Source of the DNA: Pseudoflavonifractor sp. 524-17
Lineage (GTDB): Bacteria > Bacillota > Clostridia > Oscillospirales > Oscillospiraceae
Direction: 5' to 3'
DNA: 42,018 nucleotides
Assembly: GCF_009935845.1 (NCBI RefSeq)
Contig: NZ_QWEK01000034.1
Span: 1-42,018 of the forward strand
Shown here: positions 22,400 through 31,192 of the stretch, one piece after another
How the letters are laid out: each line of letters begins with the position of its first letter
How positions within the stretch are numbered: position 1 is the first letter of the stretch
Made by a program: the position numbers and the translations under genes
The notes under the pieces: generated by a model
Databases searched by the model: none
What the model saw: only the letters and a program-made list of their open reading frames with translations
What the model was told of the DNA's origin: nothing

Positions 22400-23323
22400 A
22401 TGGCAGAATCGGTATTGGTAACCCGGGCGCTGACCAAGCAGTACGGCGGGACAGCGGCCCTGGCCCAGGCGGACATTACCATAGAGCAGGGGCAGATTTA
22501 CGGCCTGGTGGGCCGGAACGGGGCGGGAAAGACCACTTTGATCCGGATGATTACCGCCCAGACCGCTCCCACATCGGGGGAGCTCTCCCTCTTCGGCGCG
22601 GAGGGGGAGCGGGCGCTGGCCAAGATGCGCAGCCGCATCGGCTCCATGGTGGAGACTCCCAGCTTTTACCCCTACCTCACCGCCCGGCAGAACTTGGAGT
22701 ACTACCGTATCCAGCGGGGCATTCCCGGCCGGCGGACGGTGGACGAGGCGCTGGAGCAGGCGGGCCTGGCCGACACAGGGAAGAAGCTGTTCAAGCACTT
22801 CTCTTTGGGCATGAAGCAGCGGCTGGGCCTGGCCCTGGCGCTGATGAACCGGCCGGACTTTCTGGTGCTGGACGAGCCCATCAACGGCCTGGACCCGGAG
22901 GGCATTGTGGAGCTCCGCAATCTGCTGCTTCAGCTGAACCGGGAGCGCAAGACCACCATCCTTATCTCCAGCCACATCCTCACGGAGCTGGCCAACCTGG
23001 CCACGCACTTCGGCTTCATCGATCAGGGGCATATGCTGGAACAGTGTTCCGCCCAGGCGCTGGAGGAGCGGTGCCGGGCCTGCCTGGAGCTGCGGGTGGA
23101 CGACCCGGCCAAAGCGGCCCGGGTGCTGGAGCAGGTTTTGGACATCCGGGACTTTGAGGTGCTCTCCGGCGGGATTATCCGGCTGTACAGCCATCTGGAT
23201 CATCCGGAGCGGATCACCCGGGCGCTGGTGGAAAGCGGCGCGGCCGTGTACGGCCTGGACAGCCGGGGGGCCAACCTGGAGGATTACTTCCTGAGTCTGA
23301 TTGGAGGGGTGCATCATGCGTAA
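22400..23323 (+). CDS. ABC transporter ATP-binding protein (ABC-2/BcrA type)
   Basis: This 307-residue ATPase powers the two membrane subunits encoded next. Walker A GRNGAGKT, the signature FSLGMKQRLGLA and Walker B FLVLDEPINGLDP are complete. The C-terminal 80 residues are a BcrA-type extension. ATG 22400 has GAAAGGTGG as ribosome site. The family exports peptides or confers immunity to lantibiotics and bacitracin (BcrA, NisF, SpaF). The two-component genes around it support such a role here, as inference. Confidence 0.9.
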   Translation: MAESVLVTRALTKQYGGTAALAQADITIEQGQIYGLVGRNGAGKTTLIRMITAQTAPTSGELSLFGAEGERALAKMRSRIGSMVETPSFYPYLTARQNLEYYRIQRGIPGRRTVDEALEQAGLADTGKKLFKHFSLGMKQRLGLALALMNRPDFLVLDEPINGLDPEGIVELRNLLLQLNRERKTTILISSHILTELANLATHFGFIDQGHMLEQCSAQALEERCRACLELRVDDPAKAARVLEQVLDIRDFEVLSGGIIRLYSHLDHPERITRALVESGAAVYGLDSRGANLEDYFLSLIGGVHHA

Positions 23324-24071
23324 CTATTTTTCCGCGGAATGTTTCAAGGCGTTCCGGCGCAAGTATTTTTACATCGCCCTGGCGGTGTGTCTGGCGGGAG
23401 AGGGCCTGCTGCTGTGGAGCTACTGGTTTACCTACAGCCGGGGCAACGTACACATCAGCTTTCAAAGTACTGCGATTGAGCTGCTGCTGATGCTGTCTTT
23501 TGGCCTCTATGCCACAATTCTGCTGGGGGATGTGGTGTTCTCCGACCAGTACAAGTGGGGCACGTTGAAAAACGAGGTGTCCTACGGCGTATCCCGCAGT
23601 GTGATCTATCTGGGAAAGCTGCTGGCGGCGGGGCTGCTGTCGGTGGTGGCCTGCGGGGTGATGATGGGGTTCTATCTGGCGGGATGCTGGGTGCTCTTCC
23701 CCCACGGAGCGGGAGACGGCCTGTTCTTTCAAATGCTGGGCTACTGTCTGGCAGGGGCGCTTCCCCTATGGATCAGCGCCTTGGCGGTGATTATGGCCTG
23801 CTTCTTCAATATCAGAAGCTCTACCGTGGGCACCCTGCTGGCGGTGGGCATTCTCATGGTGCTGTCCAACATCATTCAGATTTTGGGCCTGCTGGTGAAC
23901 GATGTCTTTTTGAAAATCTATGAGTATATGCCCACGGTAATCGTGGACAATCTGAAAAACATGGCCTTTGACTGGAGCTACGTGGGCCGGGCCTGGCTGG
24001 TAGGGGCTGTGTGGACTGTGGGCGCCGTGGCGGTGGGCCTGATGGGCTTCCACCGGTCGGAGATCCGGTAA
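23316..24071 (+). CDS. ABC-2 type permease subunit 1
   Basis: The 251-residue membrane protein has about six hydrophobic segments (YFYIALAVCLAGEGLLLWS; ELLLMLSFGLYATILLGDVVF; LLAAGLLSVVACGVMMGF; and others). It also has the ABC-2 family motif KWGTLKNEVSYGVSR after the second span. It starts at ATG 23316 and overlaps the ATPase stop by eight bases with GGAGGGG upstream. It is one of two related, tandem permeases, in keeping with the EG pair of lantibiotic immunity transporters. Confidence 0.85.
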   Translation: MRNYFSAECFKAFRRKYFYIALAVCLAGEGLLLWSYWFTYSRGNVHISFQSTAIELLLMLSFGLYATILLGDVVFSDQYKWGTLKNEVSYGVSRSVIYLGKLLAAGLLSVVACGVMMGFYLAGCWVLFPHGAGDGLFFQMLGYCLAGALPLWISALAVIMACFFNIRSSTVGTLLAVGILMVLSNIIQILGLLVNDVFLKIYEYMPTVIVDNLKNMAFDWSYVGRAWLVGAVWTVGAVAVGLMGFHRSEIR

Positions 24072-24100
24072 AACCCGGGGCGGCAGAAGGGGGGAGCGTT

Positions 24101-24850
24101 TTGCTGAACTATATCAAGGCGGAGCTGTGGCGGATCTTTCACCAGCGGGGGATCTATCTTCTGGCGGCGGCGCTGTCCGGCGGAACGCTCCTGTTCTGCG
24201 CCGCGTTCCACAACGGCAGCTTCCAGGGGCTTGCCTCTGCGGTATGCGTGACTATGATTGTGGGGGTATTGGCGGCACCGGCCCTGGCCCAGATGGTGGA
24301 CAGCTGCGCCATGGGGACGGCGAAGAATGAGCTCTCCTTCGGCCTGACCCGGGAGCGGATTTATCTGGGCAGGCTGTATACCAGCCTGCTGGTGGGGGCG
24401 GGGCTGAGCCTGCTCCTGGTGGGGCTGAGTCTGGGCGGGGGCTGGCTGCTGCTGCCCCACAGCGCCCGGGAAGAGGACTGGGTGGCGCTGCTGGTGGCGG
24501 GCTTCTGTATTGCGGCGGCCTTTCCGGTGTGGTGCGGGATGCTCTCGGCGTGTCATATGCTCAGTCTGTTCTTTCGGGGAAATGCGGGCTGGGTGGCGGC
24601 GTACTACCTGATGCTGCTCATAGGCGCGCCCGTGGTGATGCTGGCCGCCGTCTCCCTGCTGAACCAGCTGCCGGAGCAGGGGAGCGTGGTGCTCCAGGCG
24701 GTCATCGCGCCGGTGGTGCTGATGCTGCCGGGTGTAATATGCGGCCAGCTGAACTGGGAATATCAGGTGCTGTGCTGGGGCGTGGGCCTGTTCTGGCTGG
24801 CGGGGACCACCGTGCTGGGTCTGACAATTTTTCAGAAAATAGAACTTTAA
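24101..24850 (+). CDS. ABC-2 type permease subunit 2
   Basis: This 249-residue membrane protein is a paralogue of the previous gene: the same layout, with GTAKNELSFGLTRERIYLGR in the place of the KNEVSYG motif and six hydrophobic helices. TTG 24101 is taken as start because AGGGGGGAG lies nine bases upstream and the product then begins LNYIKAELW, matching the start pattern of its sister. It is very GC- and Leu-rich. It works with the ATPase in one exporter. Confidence 0.83.
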   Translation: MLNYIKAELWRIFHQRGIYLLAAALSGGTLLFCAAFHNGSFQGLASAVCVTMIVGVLAAPALAQMVDSCAMGTAKNELSFGLTRERIYLGRLYTSLLVGAGLSLLLVGLSLGGGWLLLPHSAREEDWVALLVAGFCIAAAFPVWCGMLSACHMLSLFFRGNAGWVAAYYLMLLIGAPVVMLAAVSLLNQLPEQGSVVLQAVIAPVVLMLPGVICGQLNWEYQVLCWGVGLFWLAGTTVLGLTIFQKIEL

Positions 24851-24856
24851 CACACC

Positions 24857-24882
24857 GGCGTACCTGAGTGCTCAGGTACGCC
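24857..24882 (+). terminator. intercistronic hairpin before the kinase gene
   Basis: A perfect 12-bp stem (GGCGTACCTGAG with its complement, loop TG) starts six bases after the permease stop. No T-tract follows, so it is more likely an mRNA-stabilising or attenuating hairpin than a full terminator. It lies 28 bases before the kinase start. Confidence 0.5.
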
Positions 24883-24910
24883 CTGTGCGCATATACAGGG
24901 AGGGTGAGAC

Positions 24911-25834
24911 ATGGGACTGAGGATACTGTGCGCGGCGCTGGCGCTGCTGTGCGGTGGGCTGTATCTGTGGAACTGGACGCTGCGGCGGAGCCTGAACAGC
25001 GCGGTGGAGCAGATGAAGACCCTGGAAGAGCAGGGGAGCCGGTCCAAGCTCCGCCTGGAGGTGCCCAACACCGCGGCGGAGGCGCTGCTGGACCAGATCA
25101 ACCGCCTGCTGGAGCTGCGCCAGGCGGACCAGTCCCGGTGGCAGGGGCGGGAGCGGGAGCTGCGGCGGCAGATCGCCAACATCTCCCACGACCTGCGCAC
25201 CCCTCTCACCTCCATTTTGGGCTATCTCCAGCTGCTGGAGGGGGAGGAGCTGCCCCTGGAGCGGCGGGCGGAGTATCTGGCCATTGTGGCGGGCCGGGCC
25301 AAGACCCTCCAGACGCTGATTACCAGCTTTTACGATCTCTCCCGGCTGGAGGGCGGGGAGTACCCCCTGGAGCGGCAGAAGGTGGACCTGCGGCCTGTGC
25401 TGTCCCAGCTGCTGGCCGCCTTCTACGGGGATTTTACCCAGGCCGGGTTTGAGGTGGAGGTGGAGCTGCCCGATATCCTGCCCCCGGTCCAGGCGGATCC
25501 CGGGGGTGTGCTGCGTATTTTTACCAATCTGCTGCGCAACGCCCTGGACCACGGGGCGGGACCGCTGGAGATCTGTCTGCGGCAGGAGGGGGAGCGGGTG
25601 GCCGCGGTCTTCGCCAACGCCGCCCCCGGCCTGGAGCCGGAGGACGTGCCCCAGGTATTCGACCGCTTTTTTACCGCGGACAAGATGCGCACCGGGCGGA
25701 ATACCGGCCTGGGTCTGGCCATCGTCAAAACGCTGGCCCAGCAGATGGGCGGGGACGTGACCGCCCAAGGGGACGCAGCCCGGTTTGAACTGAAGATATT
25801 TTTTCCGTGCTGGCGGGAGTGGGACCGCCGGTAA
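24911..25834 (+). CDS. sensor histidine kinase of the ABC-transporter locus
   Basis: The 307-residue kinase has one N-terminal membrane helix (5-22), a short linker, the HisKA box with H93 (ISHDLRTPLTS) and an ATPase domain with N-box (FTNLLRNALDHG) and G-box (NTGLGLAIVK). There is hardly any extracellular sensor. In this respect it resembles intramembrane-sensing kinases that read the state of the neighbouring exporter. It has an AGGGAGGG ribosome site. The regulator partner is at 21594. This separated order (regulator, ABC genes, kinase) is unusual but not unique. Confidence 0.88.
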   Translation: MGLRILCAALALLCGGLYLWNWTLRRSLNSAVEQMKTLEEQGSRSKLRLEVPNTAAEALLDQINRLLELRQADQSRWQGRERELRRQIANISHDLRTPLTSILGYLQLLEGEELPLERRAEYLAIVAGRAKTLQTLITSFYDLSRLEGGEYPLERQKVDLRPVLSQLLAAFYGDFTQAGFEVEVELPDILPPVQADPGGVLRIFTNLLRNALDHGAGPLEICLRQEGERVAAVFANAAPGLEPEDVPQVFDRFFTADKMRTGRNTGLGLAIVKTLAQQMGGDVTAQGDAARFELKIFFPCWREWDRR

Positions 25835-25875
25835 AAAAGCGGACTGAAAAATTCCCTCAAAGGGGCCCATATTTC

Positions 25876-25904
25876 TTGACAAAACCCTGGAGAACTGATA
25901 TCTT
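25876..25904 (+). promoter_or_regulatory. promoter of the nfnAB-type operon
   Basis: Consensus TTGACA (25876-25881), a 17-base spacer and TATCTT (25899-25904) precede a leader of about 180 bases. The leader contains a CCCCCCGG/CCGGGG inverted segment at about 25974-26000. No known riboswitch is recognised in it. Confidence 0.6.
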
Positions 25905-26091
25905 TTTCTGTGAGAAATAAGGCATATCAACGGGTTTTTGAACCGGATGGTCTTATATTCTGCGATATGAGCCCCCCGGCTCCACAGGCCGGGGCGGAAT
26001 CAGAGACGGAAGGCCCGTGTATCTCTCTGTCCCGGCAGGGGAAGGGGAGGGCGTACATGGCTGGAGTCGGAGGAAAGGAAAGGTCATTGCT

Positions 26092-26952
26092 ATGGTTAAA
26101 ATCGTGAGAAAGAAGGTTCTCAACGCCAGCGTCACACTGCTGGAGGTCGAGGCCCCTATGATTGCCAAGAAGGCCCAGGCCGGACAGTTTATCATCCTGC
26201 GCCTGGACGAGGAGGGGGAGCGCATTCCTCTCACCATCGGAGGTTATGACCGGGAGAAGGGCACGATTACCATCATGTTCCAGAAAGTCGGCCTGACCAC
26301 CGAGCTGCTGGGCGACCTGAACGAGGGGGATTACATCCGGGACTTTGTGGGTCCCCTGGGCCAGCCCACCCGGCCGGAGCTGGGCGAGGTCAAGCGGGTG
26401 TGCGTAGTCGGCGGCGGCGTGGGCTGCGCCATCGCCTATCCCCAGGCCAAGGCGCTCCACGAGGAGGGGATCGAGGTGGATGTCATCGCCGGCTTCCGCT
26501 CCAAGGACATTGTGATTCTGGAGGAGGAGTTCAAGGCCGCCTGTACCAATTTCTACCTGACCACGGACGACGGCACCTATGGGGAAAAGGGCTTTGTTAC
26601 CGACAAGCTGAAGGCCCTCGTTGAGTCGGGGAAGCAGTACGACGCTGTCATCGCCATCGGCCCCGTACCCATGATGAAATTTGTGTGCAAGACCACGGAG
26701 CCCTACAACCTGCGCACACTGGTGAGCCTGAACCCCATTATGATCGACGGGACCGGCATGTGCGGCTGCTGCCGGGTCACCGTGGGCGGCGAGATGAAAT
26801 TCGCCTGCGTGGACGGGCCCGACTTTGACGGCCACAAGGTGGACTTTGACGAGCTGATGAACCGCAACTCCGTCTACCGCGAGCGGGAGGCCAAGGAGAA
26901 GGAGCGCCACGAGTGCCGGATGGAGAAGCTGGGTAAGGAAATGATCCACTAA
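26092..26952 (+). CDS. nfnA: sulfide/dihydroorotate dehydrogenase-like FAD/NAD protein, NfnA-type subunit
   Basis: This 286-residue flavoprotein is probably the small subunit of the NADH-dependent ferredoxin:NADP+ oxidoreductase, which bifurcates electrons in anaerobes. It has an FAD-binding beta barrel (FIILRLDEEGERIPLTI), an NAD-binding part (VCVVGGGVGCAIAYPQAKAL) and a C-terminal [2Fe-2S] site with CGCCRV and FACVDGP. ATG 26092 is the first start in frame with the family's usual beginning (VKIVRKKVL). The large subunit gene follows 16 bases later. An alternative role as glutamate synthase partner cannot be excluded. Confidence 0.87.
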   Translation: MVKIVRKKVLNASVTLLEVEAPMIAKKAQAGQFIILRLDEEGERIPLTIGGYDREKGTITIMFQKVGLTTELLGDLNEGDYIRDFVGPLGQPTRPELGEVKRVCVVGGGVGCAIAYPQAKALHEEGIEVDVIAGFRSKDIVILEEEFKAACTNFYLTTDDGTYGEKGFVTDKLKALVESGKQYDAVIAIGPVPMMKFVCKTTEPYNLRTLVSLNPIMIDGTGMCGCCRVTVGGEMKFACVDGPDFDGHKVDFDELMNRNSVYREREAKEKERHECRMEKLGKEMIH

Positions 26953-26968
26953 GGGGAGGTAGAGTAAC

Positions 26969-28363
26969 ATGCCGAATATGAGTATGACCAAAAATCCGAT
27001 GCCGGAGCAGGATCCCAATGTCCGCAACCATAATTTTGAAGAGGTGGCCATGGGCTACACCGCCGAGATGGCCATGGATGAGGCCAAGCGGTGCCTGAAC
27101 TGCAAAAATATGCCCTGCGTGGCGGGCTGCCCTGTGAATATCCGCATTCCTGAGTTTATCTCCAAGGTGGCCGAGGGAGACTTTCAGGCCGCCTATGAGG
27201 TGATCACCGATACCAACGCCCTGCCCTCTATCAGCGGCCGGGTGTGCCCCCAGGAGACCCAGTGCGAGTGCCGCTGTGTCCGGGGCATCAAGGGCGAGCC
27301 GGTGTCCATCGGCCGGCTGGAGCGCTTTGTGGCGGACTGGTACCGGGCCAACGTAAACGCCATGCCCAAGAAGCCGGAGCCCAACGGCATCAAGGTGGCG
27401 GTGGTGGGTTCTGGCCCCGCCAGCCTGACCTGCGCCAGCGACCTGGCCAAGAAGGGCTATCAGGTTTCTATCTTCGAGGCGTTCCACACCGCCGGCGGCG
27501 TGCTGGTGTACGGAATCCCCGAGTTCCGTCTTCCCAAGGCCATTGTGCAGAACGAGGTAGACAAGCTGGCCGCCCTGGGTGCCGACGTGGAGACGAACGT
27601 GGTGGTGGGCCGTACTTACACCATTGACGAGATGTTTGAGGACGGCTTCAAGGCCGTGTTTGTGGGCTCCGGCGCCGGCCTGCCCATGTTCATGGGCATC
27701 CCCGGCGAGGCGCTGGCCGGTGTATACTCCGCCAACGAATACCTGACCCGTGTCAACCTGATGAAGGCCTATCGGGAGGGGTATGACACCCCCATCAAGG
27801 ACAGCAAGGCTGTGGCCGTGGTGGGCGGCGGCAATGTGGCCATGGACGCGGCCCGCTGCGCCAAGCGCCTGGGCGCCAAGGTGTACGTGGTCTACCGCCG
27901 GGACGAGGAGGCCATGCCTGCCCGCCGGGAGGAGATCCACCACGCCAAGGAGGAGGGCATTGAGTTCCTCTTCCTGAACAACCCGGTAAAAATTCTGGAT
28001 GACGGCCACGGCAAGGTGCGTGCCATGGAGTGCGTGAAGATGGAGCTGGGCGAGCCCGACGCCTCCGGCCGCCGCCGCCCGGTAGAGGTGGCCGGCTCCA
28101 ACTTCGAGCTGGAGGTGGACACGGTGATCATGTCTCTGGGCACCAGCCCCAACCCCCTGATCCGCTCCACCACCCCGGGCCTGGAGGCCAATAAAAAGGG
28201 CTGCCTGGTGGCCGACGAGGAGACTATGGCCACCAGCCGGGAGGGCGTCTACGCCGGCGGCGACGCGGTCACCGGCGCGGCGACAGTCATTCTGGCCATG
28301 GGTGCCGGCAAAAAGGCGGCGGAGGCCATGGACAAGTACCTTCAGGAGAAGTACAGCAAATAA
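26969..28363 (+). CDS. nfnB: NADPH-dependent glutamate synthase-like flavoprotein, NfnB-type subunit
   Basis: The 464-residue protein has the N-terminal [4Fe-4S] domain (CLNCKNMPCVAGCPVN; RVCPQETQCECRC) and two Rossmann folds: VAVVGSGPASLTCASDLAKKG for FAD and VAVVGGGNVAMDAARCAKRLG for NADP. It ends with GVYAGGDAVTGAATVILAMGAGKKAA. Proteins of this type occur as GltB-like small subunits or as NfnB. The tight pairing with the NfnA-type gene and the absence of a large glutamate synthase subunit nearby favour NfnB. A strong terminator follows. Confidence 0.88.
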   Translation: MPNMSMTKNPMPEQDPNVRNHNFEEVAMGYTAEMAMDEAKRCLNCKNMPCVAGCPVNIRIPEFISKVAEGDFQAAYEVITDTNALPSISGRVCPQETQCECRCVRGIKGEPVSIGRLERFVADWYRANVNAMPKKPEPNGIKVAVVGSGPASLTCASDLAKKGYQVSIFEAFHTAGGVLVYGIPEFRLPKAIVQNEVDKLAALGADVETNVVVGRTYTIDEMFEDGFKAVFVGSGAGLPMFMGIPGEALAGVYSANEYLTRVNLMKAYREGYDTPIKDSKAVAVVGGGNVAMDAARCAKRLGAKVYVVYRRDEEAMPARREEIHHAKEEGIEFLFLNNPVKILDDGHGKVRAMECVKMELGEPDASGRRRPVEVAGSNFELEVDTVIMSLGTSPNPLIRSTTPGLEANKKGCLVADEETMATSREGVYAGGDAVTGAATVILAMGAGKKAAEAMDKYLQEKYSK

Positions 28364-28384
28364 TCTAAGGCGTTAAAAAGCAGG

Positions 28385-28422
28385 AAAAACCTGACATGGG
28401 AGTTCCCATGTCAGGTTTTTTA
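28385..28422 (+). terminator. terminator after the nfnAB-type operon
   Basis: A perfect 17-bp stem (AAAAACCTGACATGGGA and complement) with loop GT is followed by further T. It lies 21 bases after the stop codon. Confidence 0.9.
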
Positions 28423-28458
28423 TCCGAGGGCGTTCGGAGCGATAGGAGGTGGCTGCGC

Positions 28459-29281
28459 TTGAAAGGAGGCGCGCTGTACGCCGTGTATTTCAGCCCTACC
28501 GGCGGAACCAGGCGCTGCGTCCGGCTGATTGCCGGACGGATGGGGGAGATATTGGGGCGGGAGGCGGTTGGGCTTGACCTCACAGGATCGGAGCGCCGGA
28601 AGCAGCGGTATTCATTCGGCGGGGAGGACCTTGTGGTGCTGGGTGCGCCGGTGTACGCCGGGCGGGTTCCCAACAAAATCCTGCCGGACCTGGAGGCGGG
28701 ACTTGGGGGCGCGGGGGACACTAAAATTGTGCCGGTGAGCGTCTACGGCAACAGAAGCTGCGGCGAGGCCCTGCGGGAGCTGATTGTGCTGGCAGAGCGG
28801 AACGGGTTTGTCCCCATCGGGGGAGCGGCAGTGGTGAGCCGGCATGTGTTCTCCCAAACCCTGGCGGCCGGCCGGCCGGACCCCTCCGATGGGGCGGAGC
28901 TCGCTGCATTTGGGGAGCGGATGGCCCGGAGGGTGAAGACTGGGGGGGCGGGCGTTGAACGTGGATCGGACCCGTCCGGCAGGCCCCTACTATACCCCGC
29001 TGAAAGAGGACGGTACGCCTGCGCGGTTTTTAAAGGCAAAGCCTCTTACAGATGGGGCGCGGTGCGCCGGCTGCGGCCTGTGCAGCGCGGTCTGCCCTAT
29101 GGGCAGCATCTCCCGCAGCGATTTCACCCAAGTCACAGGGGTGTGCATCAAGTGCCAGGCCTGTATCAGGGCCTGTCCCGCAGGGGCGAAGTACTTTGAC
29201 GATCCTGATTTTTTGTCCCACGTCACCATGCTGGAGCGGACCTGCACCGCTCGGAAAGACAATCTCTTTCTGGAGGTATAG
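28459..29281 (+). pseudogene. EFR1-type flavodoxin-ferredoxin fusion, split by a frameshift in a G7 run
   Basis: The N-terminal frame (TTG 28459, ribosome site TAGGAGGT) encodes a flavodoxin-like domain with FSPTGGTRRC and LGAPVYAGRVP. The C-terminal frame, open to 29281, has two [4Fe-4S] ferredoxin motifs: CAGCGLCSAVCP and CIKCQACIRACP. The frames part at seven G (28942-28948). With six G the protein would read through as VKTGGRALNVDRTRPAG and give about 274 residues, the usual size of EFR1 family ferrodoxins. Either the gene is broken or phase-variable, or the run is a sequencing error. A redox role beside the nfn genes is plausible. Confidence 0.8.
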
Positions 29282-29286
29282 ACACA

Positions 29287-29313
29287 CAGGGCGCCGCTTT
29301 TCGCGGCGCCCTG
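29287..29313. terminator. hairpin between convergent genes
   Basis: A perfect 11-bp stem CAGGGCGCCGC/GCGGCGCCCTG with a 5-base loop lies between the ferrodoxin gene and the minus-strand DUF3048 gene. It has no good T-tract on either side. Confidence 0.5.
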
Positions 29314-29329
29314 CTGCTGGTTCTGGGGG

Positions 29330-30430
29330 TTATTGTATTTCCACCTGGCAGTCCAGGGGGACGATGCTGACATAGCTGCGGCCCTGGCCCAACGTAATGG
29401 GGGAGCCGTCTGGGGTGGTATAATGGAACTGGTCAGTGCGGCTGTCCTTGCGCCAGCGGATGTCAATACACTGGCCGCCGCAGGCGAAGTAACCGTCGCC
29501 GCCGCTGGTGAGATCCACCGTAATGCGGCCGTAGCTGTCCCCAGGGATAACGGCGCACTTGGTTTTCAGCACCAGAACGTTGGTGACCCCCACCTGTTCG
29601 CCGGTGTTGCCGTCCACATAGGGCTGTCCATACTCCTCCACCAGGTAGAGGCCCTGCTCCGGGTCGTAGGTGAACACACCCGTCTTCACATTGGAGAAGG
29701 GAACCGTCACCGTGTTGGCGGTGACGCCGCCGGCGGGGGTGCCGTCCTGGGCAAAGTCCATGTCGTAGTGCCAGCCCTCCTCGTGGTCCTTGCGGAAGGA
29801 GTAGGAGGCGAACTGCTGGACAATGGTCTCTCCGGTGGTGATAACGCTGTGCTCATAGCCCATGTTTTTCCGGCGGTCGCTGTCCCGCCACATGAGGTTG
29901 GTGTTGGGGCTTGTGCCGCAGTAGGGGCCGTTGACGCCGTCCAGGGCGGTGACGTTCCAAGCCTTGATTTTATTGTAGGCGTCTGGGCTGCCGCCGGCGT
30001 GGATGTATACTGCGTCATGCCCAAGAGCCAGCTCCAGATAGTAGGTGCGGGAGGAGCGGATGGATCCAATGGCGCCCGCCTGGCTGGGGTCCTGATAGAG
30101 GCCTAGCATCCGGGTGATGCCCCCCTCCGCCAGACACTCATAGATAATATCGGCCTGAGAGACCCCCACCTGAGGGAGGGCTTTTTTCAGATTGTTGAGC
30201 ATAATGGCCACCGGCCGCCGGTTGACATAGGCCTCGTCAATGGGCAGGCCGGTGAGGGGGTTGACCGGCCCGCTGTAGGGGGTGGGAGTGGGCTCCGGCG
30301 TGGGCGTGGGAGCGGCGGTGACAGGGGGAATGGAGTGCTCCGGCTGAGGAGGGGGATCGGCAGTTGGTTTTCCGCAGGCGGAGAGAGCGAGCATCAGACA
30401 GAGACTGAAGACGAGCAGTCTGCGTTGCAT
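29330..30430 (-). CDS. DUF3048 (YerB-type) lipoprotein
   Basis: The 366-residue product starts with a lipoprotein signal (RRLLVFSLCLMLALSAC, lipobox LSAC), then a Pro/Thr-rich linker. Two DUF3048 parts follow: NPLTGLPID..YVNRRPVAIMLNN, QADIIYECLAEGGITRMLGLY, IGSIRSSRTYYLELALGHDAVYIHAGGSP, and the C-terminal RWRKDS..QFHYTTPDGSPITLGQG. It is membrane-anchored outside the cell; in Bacillus the family is linked to the cell envelope but has no firm biochemical role. ATG 30430 is chosen because it begins the signal peptide directly. A consensus promoter lies upstream. Confidence 0.88.
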   Translation of the reverse strand: MQRRLLVFSLCLMLALSACGKPTADPPPQPEHSIPPVTAAPTPTPEPTPTPYSGPVNPLTGLPIDEAYVNRRPVAIMLNNLKKALPQVGVSQADIIYECLAEGGITRMLGLYQDPSQAGAIGSIRSSRTYYLELALGHDAVYIHAGGSPDAYNKIKAWNVTALDGVNGPYCGTSPNTNLMWRDSDRRKNMGYEHSVITTGETIVQQFASYSFRKDHEEGWHYDMDFAQDGTPAGGVTANTVTVPFSNVKTGVFTYDPEQGLYLVEEYGQPYVDGNTGEQVGVTNVLVLKTKCAVIPGDSYGRITVDLTSGGDGYFACGGQCIDIRWRKDSRTDQFHYTTPDGSPITLGQGRSYVSIVPLDCQVEIQ

Positions 30431-30484
30431 AGGAAGCGCCCCGCTTTCTTTCATAAGTTTAGCAGCCGTGATTCTGATAATTTT

Positions 30485-30513
30485 ATGATACTCTGTGGGG
30501 AAGATTTTGTCAA
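30485..30513 (-). promoter_or_regulatory. promoter of the DUF3048 lipoprotein gene
   Basis: On the minus strand TTGACA, a 17-base spacer and TATCAT lie about 55 bases before the start. Confidence 0.65.
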
Positions 30514-30568
30514 GATATACAAAAGAAAGAGAGGGAGAAGGGCCGGGGTTTGTCAAAGAATCGCGCTC

Positions 30569-30597
30569 TTGTTATTTGGGGCAGAATCCCGTATAAT
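30569..30597 (+). promoter_or_regulatory. promoter of the DUF4364 gene
   Basis: TTGTTA, a 17-base spacer and a perfect TATAAT lie 55 bases before ATG 30653. Confidence 0.6.
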
Positions 30598-30652
30598 ACA
30601 GACAGGGGCAAATAGCTATCCCTGACGGATGCGGTTTGGAAAGGTGGTCTTC

Positions 30653-31192
30653 ATGAGCCGGTTTGGATTTATCCACAGCAAAATGGACATCAAATTTTTG
30701 ATCCTCTACATTATGGCCCGGGTGGCGTCTGGAATTGACTTTCCCACGCTGACGGAGCTGACTATGTGCGACGAAGGGGTGGACTACTTCGAGTTTGCCG
30801 AGGCCGCCGCCGAGCTGGTGGAGACCGGTCATCTGAATCTGGAGGACGGACAGTACACCATCACCGACAAGGGGCGGCAGAACGGCGAGGCGTGCGAGAG
30901 CAACCTGCCCTACTCAGTGCGGCATAAGTGCAACGCCAATCTGGCCAAGGTGAACAGTATCCTGCGCCGCAACGCCCAGGTACGCACCCAGGTGCTGCCC
31001 CGGCCGGACGGCAGCCTCACCGCCAGAATGACCCTGGACGATGAGGGCGGCAATATTATGACCATTGAGCTGCTGTGCGTCAATGAGGATCAGGCGGCCA
31101 GCCTGTCCAAAGGCTTTCAGGCGAAGCCGGAGCGGATCTATAATGAGGTCCTGGCAGCGCTTCTGGACCGGGAGGATGAAAAAGAAGAGTAA
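30653..31192 (+). CDS. DUF4364 family protein
   Basis: A 179-residue cytoplasmic protein of the DUF4364 family found in Clostridia. It begins with a winged-helix-like segment (KMDIKFLILYIMARV, FPTLTELTMCDEGVDYFEFAEAAAELVETGHL, YTITDKGRQNG). A beta-rich domain ending in RIYNEVLAALLDRE follows. The start suggests DNA or regulatory binding, but no role has been shown as far as I know. ATG 30653 follows GGAAAGGTGG. It stands alone between its own promoter and a terminator. Confidence 0.85.
   Translation: MSRFGFIHSKMDIKFLILYIMARVASGIDFPTLTELTMCDEGVDYFEFAEAAAELVETGHLNLEDGQYTITDKGRQNGEACESNLPYSVRHKCNANLAKVNSILRRNAQVRTQVLPRPDGSLTARMTLDDEGGNIMTIELLCVNEDQAASLSKGFQAKPERIYNEVLAALLDREDEKEE

Noticed and set aside
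22298-23317. 339-codon minus-strand open frame
   Set aside because: It mirrors the ABC ATPase with Walker and signature motifs on the other strand.
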